Shown here: positions 1-8,660 of the stretch, in pieces
How positions within the stretch are numbered: the stretch's first letter is position 1
Layout: the number at the start of each line of letters is the position of its first letter
NCBI GenBank assembly: GCA_001801685.1
Contig: MGYJ01000091.1
Location: 1 to 43,163, forward strand
Origin: Gammaproteobacteria bacterium RIFCSPHIGHO2_12_FULL_63_22
Lineage (GTDB): Bacteria; Pseudomonadota; Gammaproteobacteria; Xanthomonadales; Xanthomonadaceae
Direction of reading: 5' to 3'
Length of the DNA stretch: 43,163 nt
The notes under the pieces: model-generated
Seen by the model: the letters and a program-made list of their open reading frames with translations, nothing else
Told to the model about the DNA's origin: nothing
The model's database searches: none
Program-made: the position numbers and the translations under genes

Positions 1-48
1 TCTCACGCGGAGATTTTTTTTGCCGACGTAAATCCTGGGAGTCGATTG

Positions 49-62
49 CCGGTAAATACCGG
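49..62. repeat. 14-bp palindrome upstream of the small terminase gene
   Basis: CCGGTA and TACCGG arms around AA form a perfect dyad that ends a few bases before the ribosome binding site (CGGAG, 65-69) of the first gene. A second copy of its right half (GTAAATACCGGCT) occurs at 239-251 inside the gene. Its role is unknown. Small terminases often bind sites near their own gene, so a packaging or autoregulatory site is possible but unproven. Confidence 0.5.
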
Positions 63-73
63 CTCGGAGCGAT

Positions 74-655
74 ATGGGCCGTCCTGCTTTCAAACCGACC
101 GATGAACAGCGCGCCAAAGTGGCGCGGTTGATCAAAGGCAAGGTCCCAATTGAGGAAATAGCGCGCCGCATGGAGTTGGCGGAGAAAACGCTCCGTAAAT
201 ATTTCGGCGCCGAGTTGGGGTTAATCCCGGTAGAAACAGTAAATACCGGCTTGGCGATGGCGCGTCCGCGCACCGAAGTGTTCCGGCCAAGCGATGAACA
301 GCGCGAGATGGCGATGATCCTCGCGGGCGCACGGCTTTCGCATCCGGAAATCGCCCGCAAGTTGGGAATCACGGAGGAGTGCCTACGAGAGCACTTCGGC
401 GACGAGCTCGAGAAGGGCCCGATCAAGTGCAAGGCCGACATCCTTGCCGCGATGTTCTATTCCGGCAAGGGCGGCAACGTCGCCGCGGCGAAGGTCTTCC
501 TCCTGTTCAACGGCCAGGGCGATCCTGGGCCCGACCAGCAACCCGCGAAGGTGGGGCTGCAGGGCAAGAAGGTGCAGGCCGCCATCGCGGCACAGACCGC
601 TGAGGCTGGCACCAGTTGGGAAGACGTCGTTCCTCCGTCCGGCCGACCGAACTAG
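74..655 (+). CDS. Putative terminase small subunit with duplicated HTH
   Basis: This 193-aa protein immediately precedes the large terminase, where the DNA-recognition subunit is expected. It has two similar helix-turn-helix-like repeats: about residues 5-48 (PTDEQRAKVARLIKG...IEEIARRM...LRKYFG) and 72-115 (PSDEQREMAMILAGARL...EIARKL...LREHFG). A conserved-looking tail follows (ADILAAMFYSGKGGNVAAAK, about 123-142) that resembles terminase small subunits of alphaproteobacterial phages. The start ATG follows CGGAG at good spacing. The stop is 3 bases from the large-subunit start, so the two are co-translated. Function is inferred from position and HTH content; the doubled HTH is unusual. Confidence 0.72.
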   Translation: MGRPAFKPTDEQRAKVARLIKGKVPIEEIARRMELAEKTLRKYFGAELGLIPVETVNTGLAMARPRTEVFRPSDEQREMAMILAGARLSHPEIARKLGITEECLREHFGDELEKGPIKCKADILAAMFYSGKGGNVAAAKVFLLFNGQGDPGPDQQPAKVGLQGKKVQAAIAAQTAEAGTSWEDVVPPSGRPN

Positions 656-658
656 CGC

Positions 659-3520
659 ATGCAACTATCCCTGGCGGTCCCCGATTGGGAAGACCGCATC
701 CGCCGCGGACTTTCCCTCGTCCCGAAGATCAACATCAATCCCGCCGAGCAGCTGCGCGCTGTCAAGATGTTCGGCCGCCTACGGTTGCCGGACGTCCCCG
801 GCCAGCCGACGCTCGAGGTCGCCTGCGGCGATTGGTTCAAGGATATCGTCGGTCCGGTGCTGGGGTCACTGGATCCTGAGACCGGCGCCCGGGTGATCCG
901 CGGTCTTTTCCTGCTGGCCCCCAAGAAATCGAGCAAAGCGCTCGCCTTGGATACTCAGATTGCGACGCCGTCGGGCTTTACGACAATGGGCGCTGTCGCT
1001 GTTGGCGATCTGGTTCTGGATGCAGCCGGAGTTTCGACGCGCGTCACGGCTAAGAGCGAATGCTTTCTTGGGCGCCCCTGTTTTGATGTCGAGTTCAGCA
1101 CCGGCGAAACCGTCACCTGCGACGCTGACCACCTCTGGATTACGGATGCGCACCGTGACCGCGAGCGGCTTAATGCGCGCGCTCAGCGGGCAAAGCCGCG
1201 GCCATCGGTTAAGACGACGGCGGCGGTTGCAGCATCAATTACGGTTCCGAGTGGCCGGTATTCGATCAACAATCACCGCACGGCGCTCTGCGGAGCCCTT
1301 GCGCTCCCAGCCGCCGAACTGACGATCCCGCCGTATGCCCTTGGCGTTTGGCTAGGAGACGGCGCTACTGATGCGGCCCTAGTTACCACTGGACTCCAGG
1401 ACGCCGACGCGATTGTCGAGCGTTTGGTTGCGAACGGCCAGCCGGCCTATGTGCGAGCGTGGTATCCCGAAAAGGGCTCAGCGACGATAACACTGGGTGA
1501 GCCCAACACCCGAACGGAACGGCTACCCTACAGGTTTCGCACTGAGGCCGTGAAGCTTCACGTCCTGGGAAACAAGCATATTCCCGGTGCCTACCTGCGC
1601 GCCTCCCATGATCAGCGCCTTTGGTTGCTGCGCGGATTGATGGATACGGACGGCCACGTCACCACCAGCGGTGAATGTGTTTATACGACTACCCTTCCCG
1701 CGCTTCGCGACGATGTGCGCGAGCTCATTGCTTCGCTTGGGTTCAAGCCCACGTATTCCGAGCATCGGGCGATATTGCGTGGTAAGGATCATGGACCTTA
1801 TTGGCGCGTTCGATTTACCGCATTTGCCGATACGCCGGTTGCGACGATAGAACGGAAGTGCCGTCAGAAAAAGCGGCCAGAGCGCACGGCGCGCTCCGAA
1901 AGCCGCCAGATCGTCGCGGTGCGTCCCGTCAAGAGCGTGGCTGTCCAGTGCATCGCCGTTGAAAGCGAGACGAAGCAATATCTCGTTACGCGCTCACTGA
2001 TTCCGACGCACAACACGACGTACGGCGCCGGCATGATGATGACGGCGCTGCTGATGAACAGGCGCCCGAACGGCGAGTTTCTTCTCACCGGTCCTACCCA
2101 CGACATTTCTGAGATCGCCTATGGTGCGGCCGAAGGGATGATCGAGGCCGATGACGACTGGCAGCGCCAGGAAAACGGTCAGGAAGGCTACCTCAAGAAG
2201 GTCTTGCACTCCCGCGATCACCTGAAAACGCTTGAGCATCGGCGCACGGGCGCAAGTCTGAAGATTAAGACCTTCGACATGGACGTCGCCACCGGCGTGA
2301 AACCGGTAGGCGTGCTGGTCGACGAGCTCCATGTCATCTCGAAAGACAAGAATGCGTCCCGCGTGCTCGGCCAGCTCCGCGGCGGCCGCATTTCGAATAC
2401 GGAAGCGTTCTTCGCCATTATCACCACGCAGTCGGATGAGCCGCCCGTCGGCGTCATGGCAACGGAACTGTCGAAGGCTAGGGCGATCCGCGATGGCCGC
2501 GCACATGGCGACACGCTCAGCGTGCTGTATGAGTTTCCGCCAGAGATAGCGAACTCCATTCCGCGCTGGTACGATTCTAAGCTCTGGCCGATGGTCACGC
2601 CGAACCTCGGCCGGTCGGTGACCATCGATGTTCTTGAAAAGGAATTCGACGAAGCCAAGCAATCCGGCGAGACGGAAATCCGGCGCTGGGCGTCGCAGCA
2701 TCTCAACATTGAGATTGGGCTGAACCTTCGATCGAATAGATGGGCCGGCGCCGAGTTTTGGGCGAAGCAGGCGGACCCGGAGCTTTCGAAGCTGAAGCCT
2801 TTCGATGCGCTCACCGCGGTGCTGGATCGCAGCGAATCGGTGGTAGTCGGTCTTGATGGCGGCGGCCTGGACGACCTTTTCGGCTTCAACGCCCTTGGGC
2901 GCTCACCCGATACGATCGACGTCAAGGGCGTGGTGAATGGCCGCGAGGTCATCACCAAGATGAAGCGCTGGTGGTCCTGGTCGCATGCCTGGTGTCATGA
3001 AGGCGTGCTGACACGGCGGCAGTCGATCGCCTCGACGCTGCGGGACTTTCAAAAGGCAGGCGAGCTGACGATCGTTGGCGACGAACTCGGCGATATCGCG
3101 GCGATGGTCGAGATCATTCGGCAGATTAAAGACCGCGGACTGCTCGCCGGCGTGGCGGTCGACCCTGCTGGCCTCGGTGAATTCGTCGATGCCCTAGCCG
3201 AGATCGACGTAACCCAGGAAAACAAGCTCCTCATCGGTGTGCCGCAAGGCTACCAGATGATGAACGCGATTAAGACGACGGAGCGGCGCCTCGCAAACGA
3301 TACCTTCCGCCATTGCGGCGGCATCATGATGCCGTGGTGCGTTGGAAATTTGAAAATCGAGCCGCTCGCCACGGCAATCCGTGCGACCAAACAGTTTGCC
3401 GGTGACGCGAAAATAGACCCGGTTATGGCCGTATTCGATTCCGTCAGCGTGATGCAGACCAACCCTTCGCCGGCCGGCGGAAGGTCTTATCTCGAAACGC
3501 AAGATCTTCTCATCCTGTGA
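659..3520 (+). CDS. terL: Terminase large subunit (HK97/lambda-type) containing an intein
   Basis: DNA-packaging motor ATPase and nuclease, 953 aa as translated and 594 aa after removal of a 359-aa intein (residues 94-452), which is the normal family size. The Walker A motif is split by the intein: A87-P-K-K-S-S-K93 on one side and T453-T-Y-G on the other. Walker B is VLVDE at about residues 551-556 (D555, E556). The C-terminal half contains an RNase H-like nuclease start (VVVGLDGGGLDDLFGF) and a later Asp-rich segment (VAVDPAG, AVFDS). It couples ATP hydrolysis to DNA translocation at the portal and cuts concatemers. Activity should depend on splicing because the P-loop is incomplete in the precursor. 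Confidence 0.95.
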   Translation: MQLSLAVPDWEDRIRRGLSLVPKININPAEQLRAVKMFGRLRLPDVPGQPTLEVACGDWFKDIVGPVLGSLDPETGARVIRGLFLLAPKKSSKALALDTQIATPSGFTTMGAVAVGDLVLDAAGVSTRVTAKSECFLGRPCFDVEFSTGETVTCDADHLWITDAHRDRERLNARAQRAKPRPSVKTTAAVAASITVPSGRYSINNHRTALCGALALPAAELTIPPYALGVWLGDGATDAALVTTGLQDADAIVERLVANGQPAYVRAWYPEKGSATITLGEPNTRTERLPYRFRTEAVKLHVLGNKHIPGAYLRASHDQRLWLLRGLMDTDGHVTTSGECVYTTTLPALRDDVRELIASLGFKPTYSEHRAILRGKDHGPYWRVRFTAFADTPVATIERKCRQKKRPERTARSESRQIVAVRPVKSVAVQCIAVESETKQYLVTRSLIPTHNTTYGAGMMMTALLMNRRPNGEFLLTGPTHDISEIAYGAAEGMIEADDDWQRQENGQEGYLKKVLHSRDHLKTLEHRRTGASLKIKTFDMDVATGVKPVGVLVDELHVISKDKNASRVLGQLRGGRISNTEAFFAIITTQSDEPPVGVMATELSKARAIRDGRAHGDTLSVLYEFPPEIANSIPRWYDSKLWPMVTPNLGRSVTIDVLEKEFDEAKQSGETEIRRWASQHLNIEIGLNLRSNRWAGAEFWAKQADPELSKLKPFDALTAVLDRSESVVVGLDGGGLDDLFGFNALGRSPDTIDVKGVVNGREVITKMKRWWSWSHAWCHEGVLTRRQSIASTLRDFQKAGELTIVGDELGDIAAMVEIIRQIKDRGLLAGVAVDPAGLGEFVDALAEIDVTQENKLLIGVPQGYQMMNAIKTTERRLANDTFRHCGGIMMPWCVGNLKIEPLATAIRATKQFAGDAKIDPVMAVFDSVSVMQTNPSPAGGRSYLETQDLLIL
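938..2014 (+). other. Intein with LAGLIDADG endonuclease, class 3 features
   Basis: In-frame insertion of 359 residues in the terminase P-loop. It begins ALALDTQIATPSG (Ala at position 1 instead of Cys/Ser) and ends PTHN before Thr+1. Class 3 inteins are defined by Trp in block B, Cys in block F and Thr in block G; here W67 lies in DHLW (block B, with H65), C338 in VQCIAV (block F) and T357 in PTHN (block G), with terminal H358-N359. The central part carries LAGLIDADG motifs LGVWLGDG (135-142, D141) and LRGLMDTDG (231-239, D238) plus KHIPGAYL (213-220, block D), so the homing endonuclease looks intact. Boundaries are set by terminase homology and splice motifs. Confidence 0.93.
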
Positions 3521-3529
3521 GGGCAAGGC

Positions 3530-3727
3530 ATGAATTTGCGTGCGCGCGCCCTCGCGGCGATCGCCTGGGTGGCAAGCAATTCGCCGGCCCTGTCGCGGGA
3601 CGTGGCCGGGCTGACCGGCGCTGGCTTGATTAGCTATGGCGTTGGCCTCGTCTATGAACCGGCCGGCTACATCATCGCCGGCATGATGCTGGTCGCGACT
3701 GCACTTCTGACAGGGCGGGGCAAGTGA
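3530..3727 (+). CDS. Small membrane protein between terminase and portal
   Basis: 65-aa protein with an N-terminal basic stretch (MNLRARALA) and one or two hydrophobic segments, about residues 24-41 and 43-60 (AGYIIAGMMLVATALL). The stop TGA overlaps the portal start (TGATG). Small membrane genes at this place occur in several alphaproteobacterial phages, but the function is not established. It could be a holin-like protein or a head-assembly accessory. Confidence 0.65.
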   Translation: MNLRARALAAIAWVASNSPALSRDVAGLTGAGLISYGVGLVYEPAGYIIAGMMLVATALLTGRGK

Positions 3728-4995
3728 TGCGCAGCCTTTTCGGAAGTCTCGCGGAAGGCCTGGAGCGGAAGTCGACCGACATTTCCGCTCTCACCTGGTC
3801 GAAACTCTTCGGCGACGACGCCCGTGCAAAATCAGGCGTTTCCGTCAATATCGATTCAGCGCTTCGGGTTTCGGTCGTCCTGGCCTGCGCGCGTGTCATA
3901 GCCGAGGGCGTGGCCCAGACACCGATCAAAGCCTACATCGAGACTGACGACGGCGATAAAACGGTTGCCCGCAATCTGCCGCTCTATGGCTTGCTGCACG
4001 ATCAACCCAACGAGTGGATGACGGCCTACGAATTCATCGAGACGCTGACGCTGCATGCGGTGTTGGCGAAGGGCGGCTACGCCTTTATCAATCGGATCAA
4101 GGGTGAGCCGCGCGAAATCATCCCGCTGATGCCGCACCAGGTCAAAGCGGTGCAGTCTGCCGATTACACGCTCGGATATGAGGTTTTCGACCTTCACGGA
4201 AAGACGCTGGAGACGCTGGCGCCTTCAAGCATTCTTCATCTCCGCGGCCCGTCCTGGAACGGCTATTGCGGCCTCGACATCGTTCAGGAAGCACGCGATG
4301 CCATCGGGCTCGCGATCGCTACCGAAGAGACCCACGCTCGTTTTCACGCGAATGGCGCGCAGGGCGGCGGACTCATCTCGTTCAAGAACGGCCTGAAGGA
4401 TGACCAGATCAAGCGCCTGAAGGAGGGCATGAAGGAATTCACCGGGCTGGCGAACAAGTTCAGGACCATGATCCTGGACGACTCCGCAAAATTTGTCCCG
4501 ATGTCCATGTCTGGTGTCGATTCACAGCATCTCGAAACACGCCGTATGCAGATCGAAGAAATTTGCCGCTTCACGCGGGTGTTTCCGCTGATGGTGATGC
4601 ACTCCGACAAGACCGCAACATTCGCGTCGGCAGAGCAGTTCTTCAACGCGCACAACATCCACACGCTCGGCCCGTGGTTCGCGCGTTGGAAGGGCATCAT
4701 CCGCCGGGACCTAATTACGCCAGCACAGCGCAACGCGGGCGTGGTCGCGGACTTCGTCATCGAAGCGCTGTTGCATGCGGACATCGCCGCGAAGGGTCAG
4801 TTCCTGCGCGAGATGACCGGCGCCGGCATTATGGATCGCAACGAGGCGCGTCAGAAGCTGAATCTCAACAAGCGGACTGGGCTCAGCGACCCATTGGTTC
4901 CGCAAAACATGGCGACGGTCGATGAGGAAGGCAATGTGGTTCCTGTGTCGGCGCCACCGAGCAAGCCGGCCGCTTCCGAAGAACCCGAGGAATGA
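3727..4995 (+). CDS. Portal protein (HK97 family)
   Basis: 422-aa portal that forms the dodecameric ring at one capsid vertex through which DNA is packaged and the tail attached. Family signatures include VNIDSALRVSVVLACARVIAEGVAQTP near the N-terminus, the PHQVKAV...YEVFD region, the ILHLRGP segment, FHANGAQGGGLI and MHSDKTATFASAEQFF in the C-terminal half, and a disordered acidic, Pro-rich tail. Length fits the family. ATG at 3727 is coupled to the preceding stop; GTG at 3724 would add one residue. The gene overlaps the protease start by 4 bases. Confidence 0.93.
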   Translation: MRSLFGSLAEGLERKSTDISALTWSKLFGDDARAKSGVSVNIDSALRVSVVLACARVIAEGVAQTPIKAYIETDDGDKTVARNLPLYGLLHDQPNEWMTAYEFIETLTLHAVLAKGGYAFINRIKGEPREIIPLMPHQVKAVQSADYTLGYEVFDLHGKTLETLAPSSILHLRGPSWNGYCGLDIVQEARDAIGLAIATEETHARFHANGAQGGGLISFKNGLKDDQIKRLKEGMKEFTGLANKFRTMILDDSAKFVPMSMSGVDSQHLETRRMQIEEICRFTRVFPLMVMHSDKTATFASAEQFFNAHNIHTLGPWFARWKGIIRRDLITPAQRNAGVVADFVIEALLHADIAAKGQFLREMTGAGIMDRNEARQKLNLNKRTGLSDPLVPQNMATVDEEGNVVPVSAPPSKPAASEEPEE

Positions 4996-5750
4996 GAGGG
5001 TTAGGGCAAATGCATAGCGCAGCGACACCACACCTCGAACGGAAGGATTCCTCCGCGAGCTCGGAGCGTCGTGACTTCGAAATGAAGTTCGAAGCTGGCG
5101 AGAAGGCCGGCCTCTTCACCGGGTACGGCGCCATTTTCGGCAACGTCGATTCCTACGGTGATGTGATCGAGAAAGGCGCTTTCAAGGAGACACTTCGCGA
5201 ATGGGAAGCGAAGGGCAAGCTGCCGCCGATGATGCTGCAGCATGGCGGCGGCATGTTCGGCGGCACGGCTGAAGATATGCTTCCCGTTGGGCAGTGGCTG
5301 TCGATGGAAGAGAATTCGAAGGGATTGAAGGTCGAAGGCCAGCTCTTCGCGCTGCAAACCGAAAAGGGACAATACCTCTACGAGGGCATGAAGTCGGGCG
5401 TGCTCGACGGCCTGTCGATTGGGTATGTCACCAAGAAAGCCACCAACGGGACGAAGCCGACAGATCCGCGCCGGCGATTGGAGGCGGTCGATCTGCGCGA
5501 GGTCAGCATCGTGACGTTCCCGGGTAATGATCGCGCGCGGGTGAGCGGCGTAAAGGCCGCCCGCGACATCAAAACGATTCGTGAATTTGAGGACTTCCTA
5601 CGGGATGTAGGCGGGTACTCGCATAAGGCCGCCAAAGCCATTGCGGCAGGCGGCTTCAAAGCCAGAACGGACCCTCGGGATGAGGACGGCGACGGCGAAG
5701 GTGCGGAAGCGCTGCGTGCGCTCACCCGCAAGATCCGTTCCACCCTATAA
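4992..5750 (+). CDS. Prohead maturation protease (HK97 family, peptidase S78)
   Basis: 252-aa serine protease that cleaves the capsid protein N-terminal domain during head maturation. The fold pattern is clear: FTGYGAIFGNVDSYGDVIEKGAF (residues 42-64), the catalytic His in PPMMLQH (H84), the catalytic Ser in GLSIGY (S142), and the conserved VDLREVSIVTFPGND block. The start ATG overlaps the portal stop (ATGA); ATG at 5010 is an alternative. A basic C-terminal tail follows the catalytic domain. Its place between portal and capsid matches the HK97 gene order. Confidence 0.92.
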   Translation: MRGLGQMHSAATPHLERKDSSASSERRDFEMKFEAGEKAGLFTGYGAIFGNVDSYGDVIEKGAFKETLREWEAKGKLPPMMLQHGGGMFGGTAEDMLPVGQWLSMEENSKGLKVEGQLFALQTEKGQYLYEGMKSGVLDGLSIGYVTKKATNGTKPTDPRRRLEAVDLREVSIVTFPGNDRARVSGVKAARDIKTIREFEDFLRDVGGYSHKAAKAIAAGGFKARTDPRDEDGDGEGAEALRALTRKIRSTL

Positions 5751-5761
5751 GGAGTCCTTCA

Positions 5762-7042
5762 ATGGAACCCGAAGTGAAAGAGGCCGTCACCGGTCTTATG
5801 ACTGCGTTCGAGGAATTCAAGGCCACGAACGACACCCGCCTGAAGCAGATCGAAACCAAAGGCACCGCCGATCCGACCACGGTCGACAAGCTTGCGAAGC
5901 TCGAGGCCAAGATCGCCGCCTATGAGCCGATGGGCCAGAAGGTGACCGCGGTCGAACTGCAATCCAAGGCCGCCAAGGACGCCGCCGACGAAGTGAAGAC
6001 GGCTCTTGACGCGCTCACACTCAAGATGCAGCGCCCCGGCGCTGGCGGCGACAACAAGCGCGCCGAACTCAAGGCGATGGTCAACACCTGGGTTCGCGGC
6101 GCCGTCGGTGCGCACACGATGGGCGTTGCCAATCTGCCCGACGATCAGCGCAAGGCCCTCGAAGATGCGACCGCCGAATACAAGTCGCTGAACGTGTCGG
6201 CCGACACCGCGGGCGGATATCTCGCGCCGATCGAGTTCGTCGCGGAGATCATCAAGGGCGAGACCGAAATCAGTCCGGCTCGCTCCTTGGTCCGTGTCCG
6301 ACAGACTGCGCTGAAGTCGATTCAGATCCCGAAACGGACGGGCCAGTTCGCGGCCGTCTGGGTTGCCGAGCAGGGAACTCGCTCGGAAACCACCGGCCTT
6401 GCCTACGGGCTGGAGGAAATTCCCACGCATGAAATCTATGCGCTGATCGATATCTCCCAGCAGATGCTGGAAGACTCGGCCTTCGACATGGAAGCGGAAG
6501 TGCGCGGGGAATCGATCGAGCAGTTCGCGGTAGCCGAAGGCGCGGCGATCGTCAGCGGCAATGGCGTTGGCAAGCCGCAGGGCTTCCTCGCCCATCCCGA
6601 TCTGGCGACCACCAACTCCGGCGCGGCGACGACCGTGACGGCCGATGGCTTACTGACCCTGAAGCACGCCATCAAGACCGCTTACACCCGGAACGCGAAC
6701 TTCGTGCTCAATCGCACGACGCTGGGTTCCGTGCGCAAGCTGAAGGACGGCAACGGGCAATATCTCTGGATGCCTGGCCTTGCCAGCGGAAAGCCGAACA
6801 CGATCGACGGCGATCCGTATGTCGAGATGCCCGACATGCCGAACGAAGGCGCCGGCGCGAAATGCGTCGCCTATGGCGACTTCCGCCGCGCCTATGTGCT
6901 GGTCGATCGTATCGCGATGCAGATGCTCCGCGATCCGTTCACGCAGGCAACCGCCGGCAACATCCGCTTCATCATGCGTCGCCGTATCGGCGGCCAGATG
7001 GTGCTGGCGGAAGCCGTCCGGGCGCTGGTCTGCTCGGCGTAA
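5762..7042 (+). CDS. Major capsid protein (HK97 fold)
   Basis: 426-aa major head protein. Residues 1 to about 90 are predicted coiled coil (delta/scaffold-like domain, rich in Lys, Glu, Ala) that the upstream protease should remove. The mature part contains family landmarks such as SADTAGGYLAPIEFVAEIIKG, SPARSLVRVRQT, VWVAEQG...ETTGLAYG, HEIYALIDISQQMLEDS and the C-terminal DFRRAYVLVDRIAMQMLRDPF. A ribosome binding site (AAGGAG) precedes the ATG, as expected for the most abundant virion protein. It is followed by a strong hairpin. Confidence 0.95.
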   Translation: MEPEVKEAVTGLMTAFEEFKATNDTRLKQIETKGTADPTTVDKLAKLEAKIAAYEPMGQKVTAVELQSKAAKDAADEVKTALDALTLKMQRPGAGGDNKRAELKAMVNTWVRGAVGAHTMGVANLPDDQRKALEDATAEYKSLNVSADTAGGYLAPIEFVAEIIKGETEISPARSLVRVRQTALKSIQIPKRTGQFAAVWVAEQGTRSETTGLAYGLEEIPTHEIYALIDISQQMLEDSAFDMEAEVRGESIEQFAVAEGAAIVSGNGVGKPQGFLAHPDLATTNSGAATTVTADGLLTLKHAIKTAYTRNANFVLNRTTLGSVRKLKDGNGQYLWMPGLASGKPNTIDGDPYVEMPDMPNEGAGAKCVAYGDFRRAYVLVDRIAMQMLRDPFTQATAGNIRFIMRRRIGGQMVLAEAVRALVCSA

Positions 7043-7056
7043 CGCGTAACGGAGAA

Positions 7057-7092
7057 GAGTGTCGGGCCGGTTGAGCCGCCGGCCCGACACTC
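7057..7092 (+). terminator. Perfect 14-bp hairpin after the capsid gene
   Basis: GAGTGTCGGGCCGG pairs perfectly with CCGGCCCGACACTC around an 8-base loop. No T-run follows, so it is not a standard rho-independent terminator. It may protect the 3' end of the capsid mRNA or attenuate transcription after the capsid gene. Confidence 0.7.
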
Positions 7093-7124
7093 GTTCGACC
7101 ATTCATCGGACAGGAGACAACAAA

Positions 7125-7547
7125 ATGAAAGACCTCATGAACAATATCCACCTGCAGCCGGCGTTCGCGCCCAAGGCTGCGGTGACCGACGGCACCGCTC
7201 AGGTTTCCGCAAGTTGCAATCGTCAGAACTATGAATCCGTCGTGCTTGCCTTGATCACCGGTACCCTCACCGATGCCGACGCCGTGTGGTCGGTTTTGCT
7301 TGAGGAAAGCGACGACGACAGCACCTATACCGCCGTCGCTGACGCCGATCTGATCGGCACCGAGGCGCTCGCCGGCTTCGCCTTCGGTGATGATGGGGAG
7401 TGCCGGAAGATCGGTTATCGGGGTACCAAGAAATACTTGCGCGCCACGATCGATGACACCACGGCCAACACCGGCAATCTGTTCCTGGCCGGCGTCTGGA
7501 TTCTTGGCAATCCGCGGCACGCCCCGACAGCAAACCCGCCGGCGTAA
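7125..7547 (+). CDS. Hypothetical virion-associated protein downstream of capsid
   Basis: 140-aa protein not assigned to a named family. ATG at 7125 is preceded by CAGGAGA; an upstream in-frame start at 7059 would lie inside the hairpin and is rejected. It is rich in Asp, Thr and Ala and predicted to be mainly beta (SVVLALITGTLTDADAVWSVLLEES, NLFLAGVWILGNP). Proteins of this size directly after the capsid gene are often head decoration or stabilisation proteins; that role here is inferred from position only. Confidence 0.72.
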   Translation: MKDLMNNIHLQPAFAPKAAVTDGTAQVSASCNRQNYESVVLALITGTLTDADAVWSVLLEESDDDSTYTAVADADLIGTEALAGFAFGDDGECRKIGYRGTKKYLRATIDDTTANTGNLFLAGVWILGNPRHAPTANPPA

Positions 7548-7564
7548 TTGTGGCTTAGCTTTGG

Positions 7565-7585
7565 CGGGCGGCACTTTGCCGCCCG
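7565..7585 (+). terminator. Stem-loop in the 7548-7653 gap
   Basis: GGGCGGCA pairs with TGCCGCCC around a 3-base loop, with one additional C-G pair at the base. A pyrimidine-rich stretch (TCCCCTTCTTC) follows. It is a weak terminator or mRNA-processing hairpin. Confidence 0.5.
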
Positions 7586-7653
7586 TCCCCTTCTTCACCC
7601 GTCCCTTGAGTGGGTAGGCGGCAATCTTGTCGCTGCAACTAACGGAGACTGCA

Positions 7654-8253
7654 ATGGCAGACGGAACATATCAGCCCAAGGTTTACCGCGCACAAGGTGG
7701 TGACCGTCAGGTCGTCGCATCCGGCGGCGAGATCGACATCGAATCCGGCGGCGCGCTCAAATTTGCGGGAGAGGCGATCACCGCGACCGCGGCCGAGCTC
7801 AACGCCGCCGCCGATGTGTCCGGCCGCCTCGTCACCTTGACGGGCGACACCGCCATCACAGCCGCGCTCCACGCCGGCAGAACCTGCCTGCTGGGCGAGG
7901 TGGGCGGGGACGCGGCTCTTGCCGCCACGCTGCCCGCCGCGACCGGCACGGGCGATCGCTACCGCTTCGTCGTGTCCGTGCTGAACACGTCCGGCTATAC
8001 GATCAAGGTGGCCGATGCGACGGACACGTTCAACGGCCTGTTCATCCTGCTCGACAACGATGCGAACGCCGTGACGGGATATGCGGCGATCGGCGGTGAC
8101 GACACGCTGACCCTCGACGGCACGACCAAGGGCGGTCAGGTGGGCGATTGGTTCGAGGTCGAGGATATCGCTCTCAATACCTGGGCGGTCCGCGGTAGCG
8201 GCATCGTGCCTGCCGGATCGAACGTGGCCGATCCGTTCACCGCCGCCGTCTAA
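7654..8253 (+). CDS. Head fibre / decoration-like protein
   Basis: 199-aa protein whose start (YQPKVYRAQGGDRQVVASGG, then IDIESGGALKFAGEAITATAAELN) has the repetitive, short beta-strand pattern common to phage head fibre and similar surface proteins. The remainder is a predicted beta-sandwich ending GSGIVPAGSNVADPF. ATG at 7654 has GGAG nearby; the TTG at 7627 is less likely. It probably decorates the capsid surface. The family assignment is from pattern recognition, so moderate. Confidence 0.68.
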   Translation: MADGTYQPKVYRAQGGDRQVVASGGEIDIESGGALKFAGEAITATAAELNAAADVSGRLVTLTGDTAITAALHAGRTCLLGEVGGDAALAATLPAATGTGDRYRFVVSVLNTSGYTIKVADATDTFNGLFILLDNDANAVTGYAAIGGDDTLTLDGTTKGGQVGDWFEVEDIALNTWAVRGSGIVPAGSNVADPFTAAV

Positions 8254-8281
8254 TCGTTTCCCGTTTCGCGAGGAGACTTAA

Positions 8282-8650
8282 ATGTACGTCCAGCGACATG
8301 CCGTCACGGTAACAACCGCCTCCGATGGGTCGGCGACGGTCTATTCGCCAACCGTCACCGGGCGGCTGTCGCAGATCCGCTATGTGAAAACGGATTTCAG
8401 CGACGGCGTGGATTTCAACATTACAGCCGAGGCAACAGGCGAAACCCTGTGGGCCGAAGATAATGTCAACGCCAGTGCCACGCGCGCGCCACGTCAGGCG
8501 ACGCATGGCACTGACGGGGTTGCTTCGCTCTTTGCCGGCGCCGGCACCGCAGTTCAGGCGCCGATAGCGCTCGCAAACGACCGCGTGAAGATCGTGATCG
8601 CTGCTGGCGGCGACGCAAAGACGGGCACCTTCCACTTCGTTTTTGAGTGA
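8282..8650 (+). CDS. Hypothetical structural protein
   Basis: 122-aa protein, predicted all-beta, with a preceding AGGAGA ribosome binding site. It contains the pattern SQIRYVKTDFSDGVDFNITAE and later RVKIVIAAGGDAKTGTFHF. It lies among head-surface genes and is likely a minor capsid or decoration protein. No family is recognised with certainty. Confidence 0.68.
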   Translation: MYVQRHAVTVTTASDGSATVYSPTVTGRLSQIRYVKTDFSDGVDFNITAEATGETLWAEDNVNASATRAPRQATHGTDGVASLFAGAGTAVQAPIALANDRVKIVIAAGGDAKTGTFHFVFE

Positions 8651-8660
8651 GGGACAAGCC

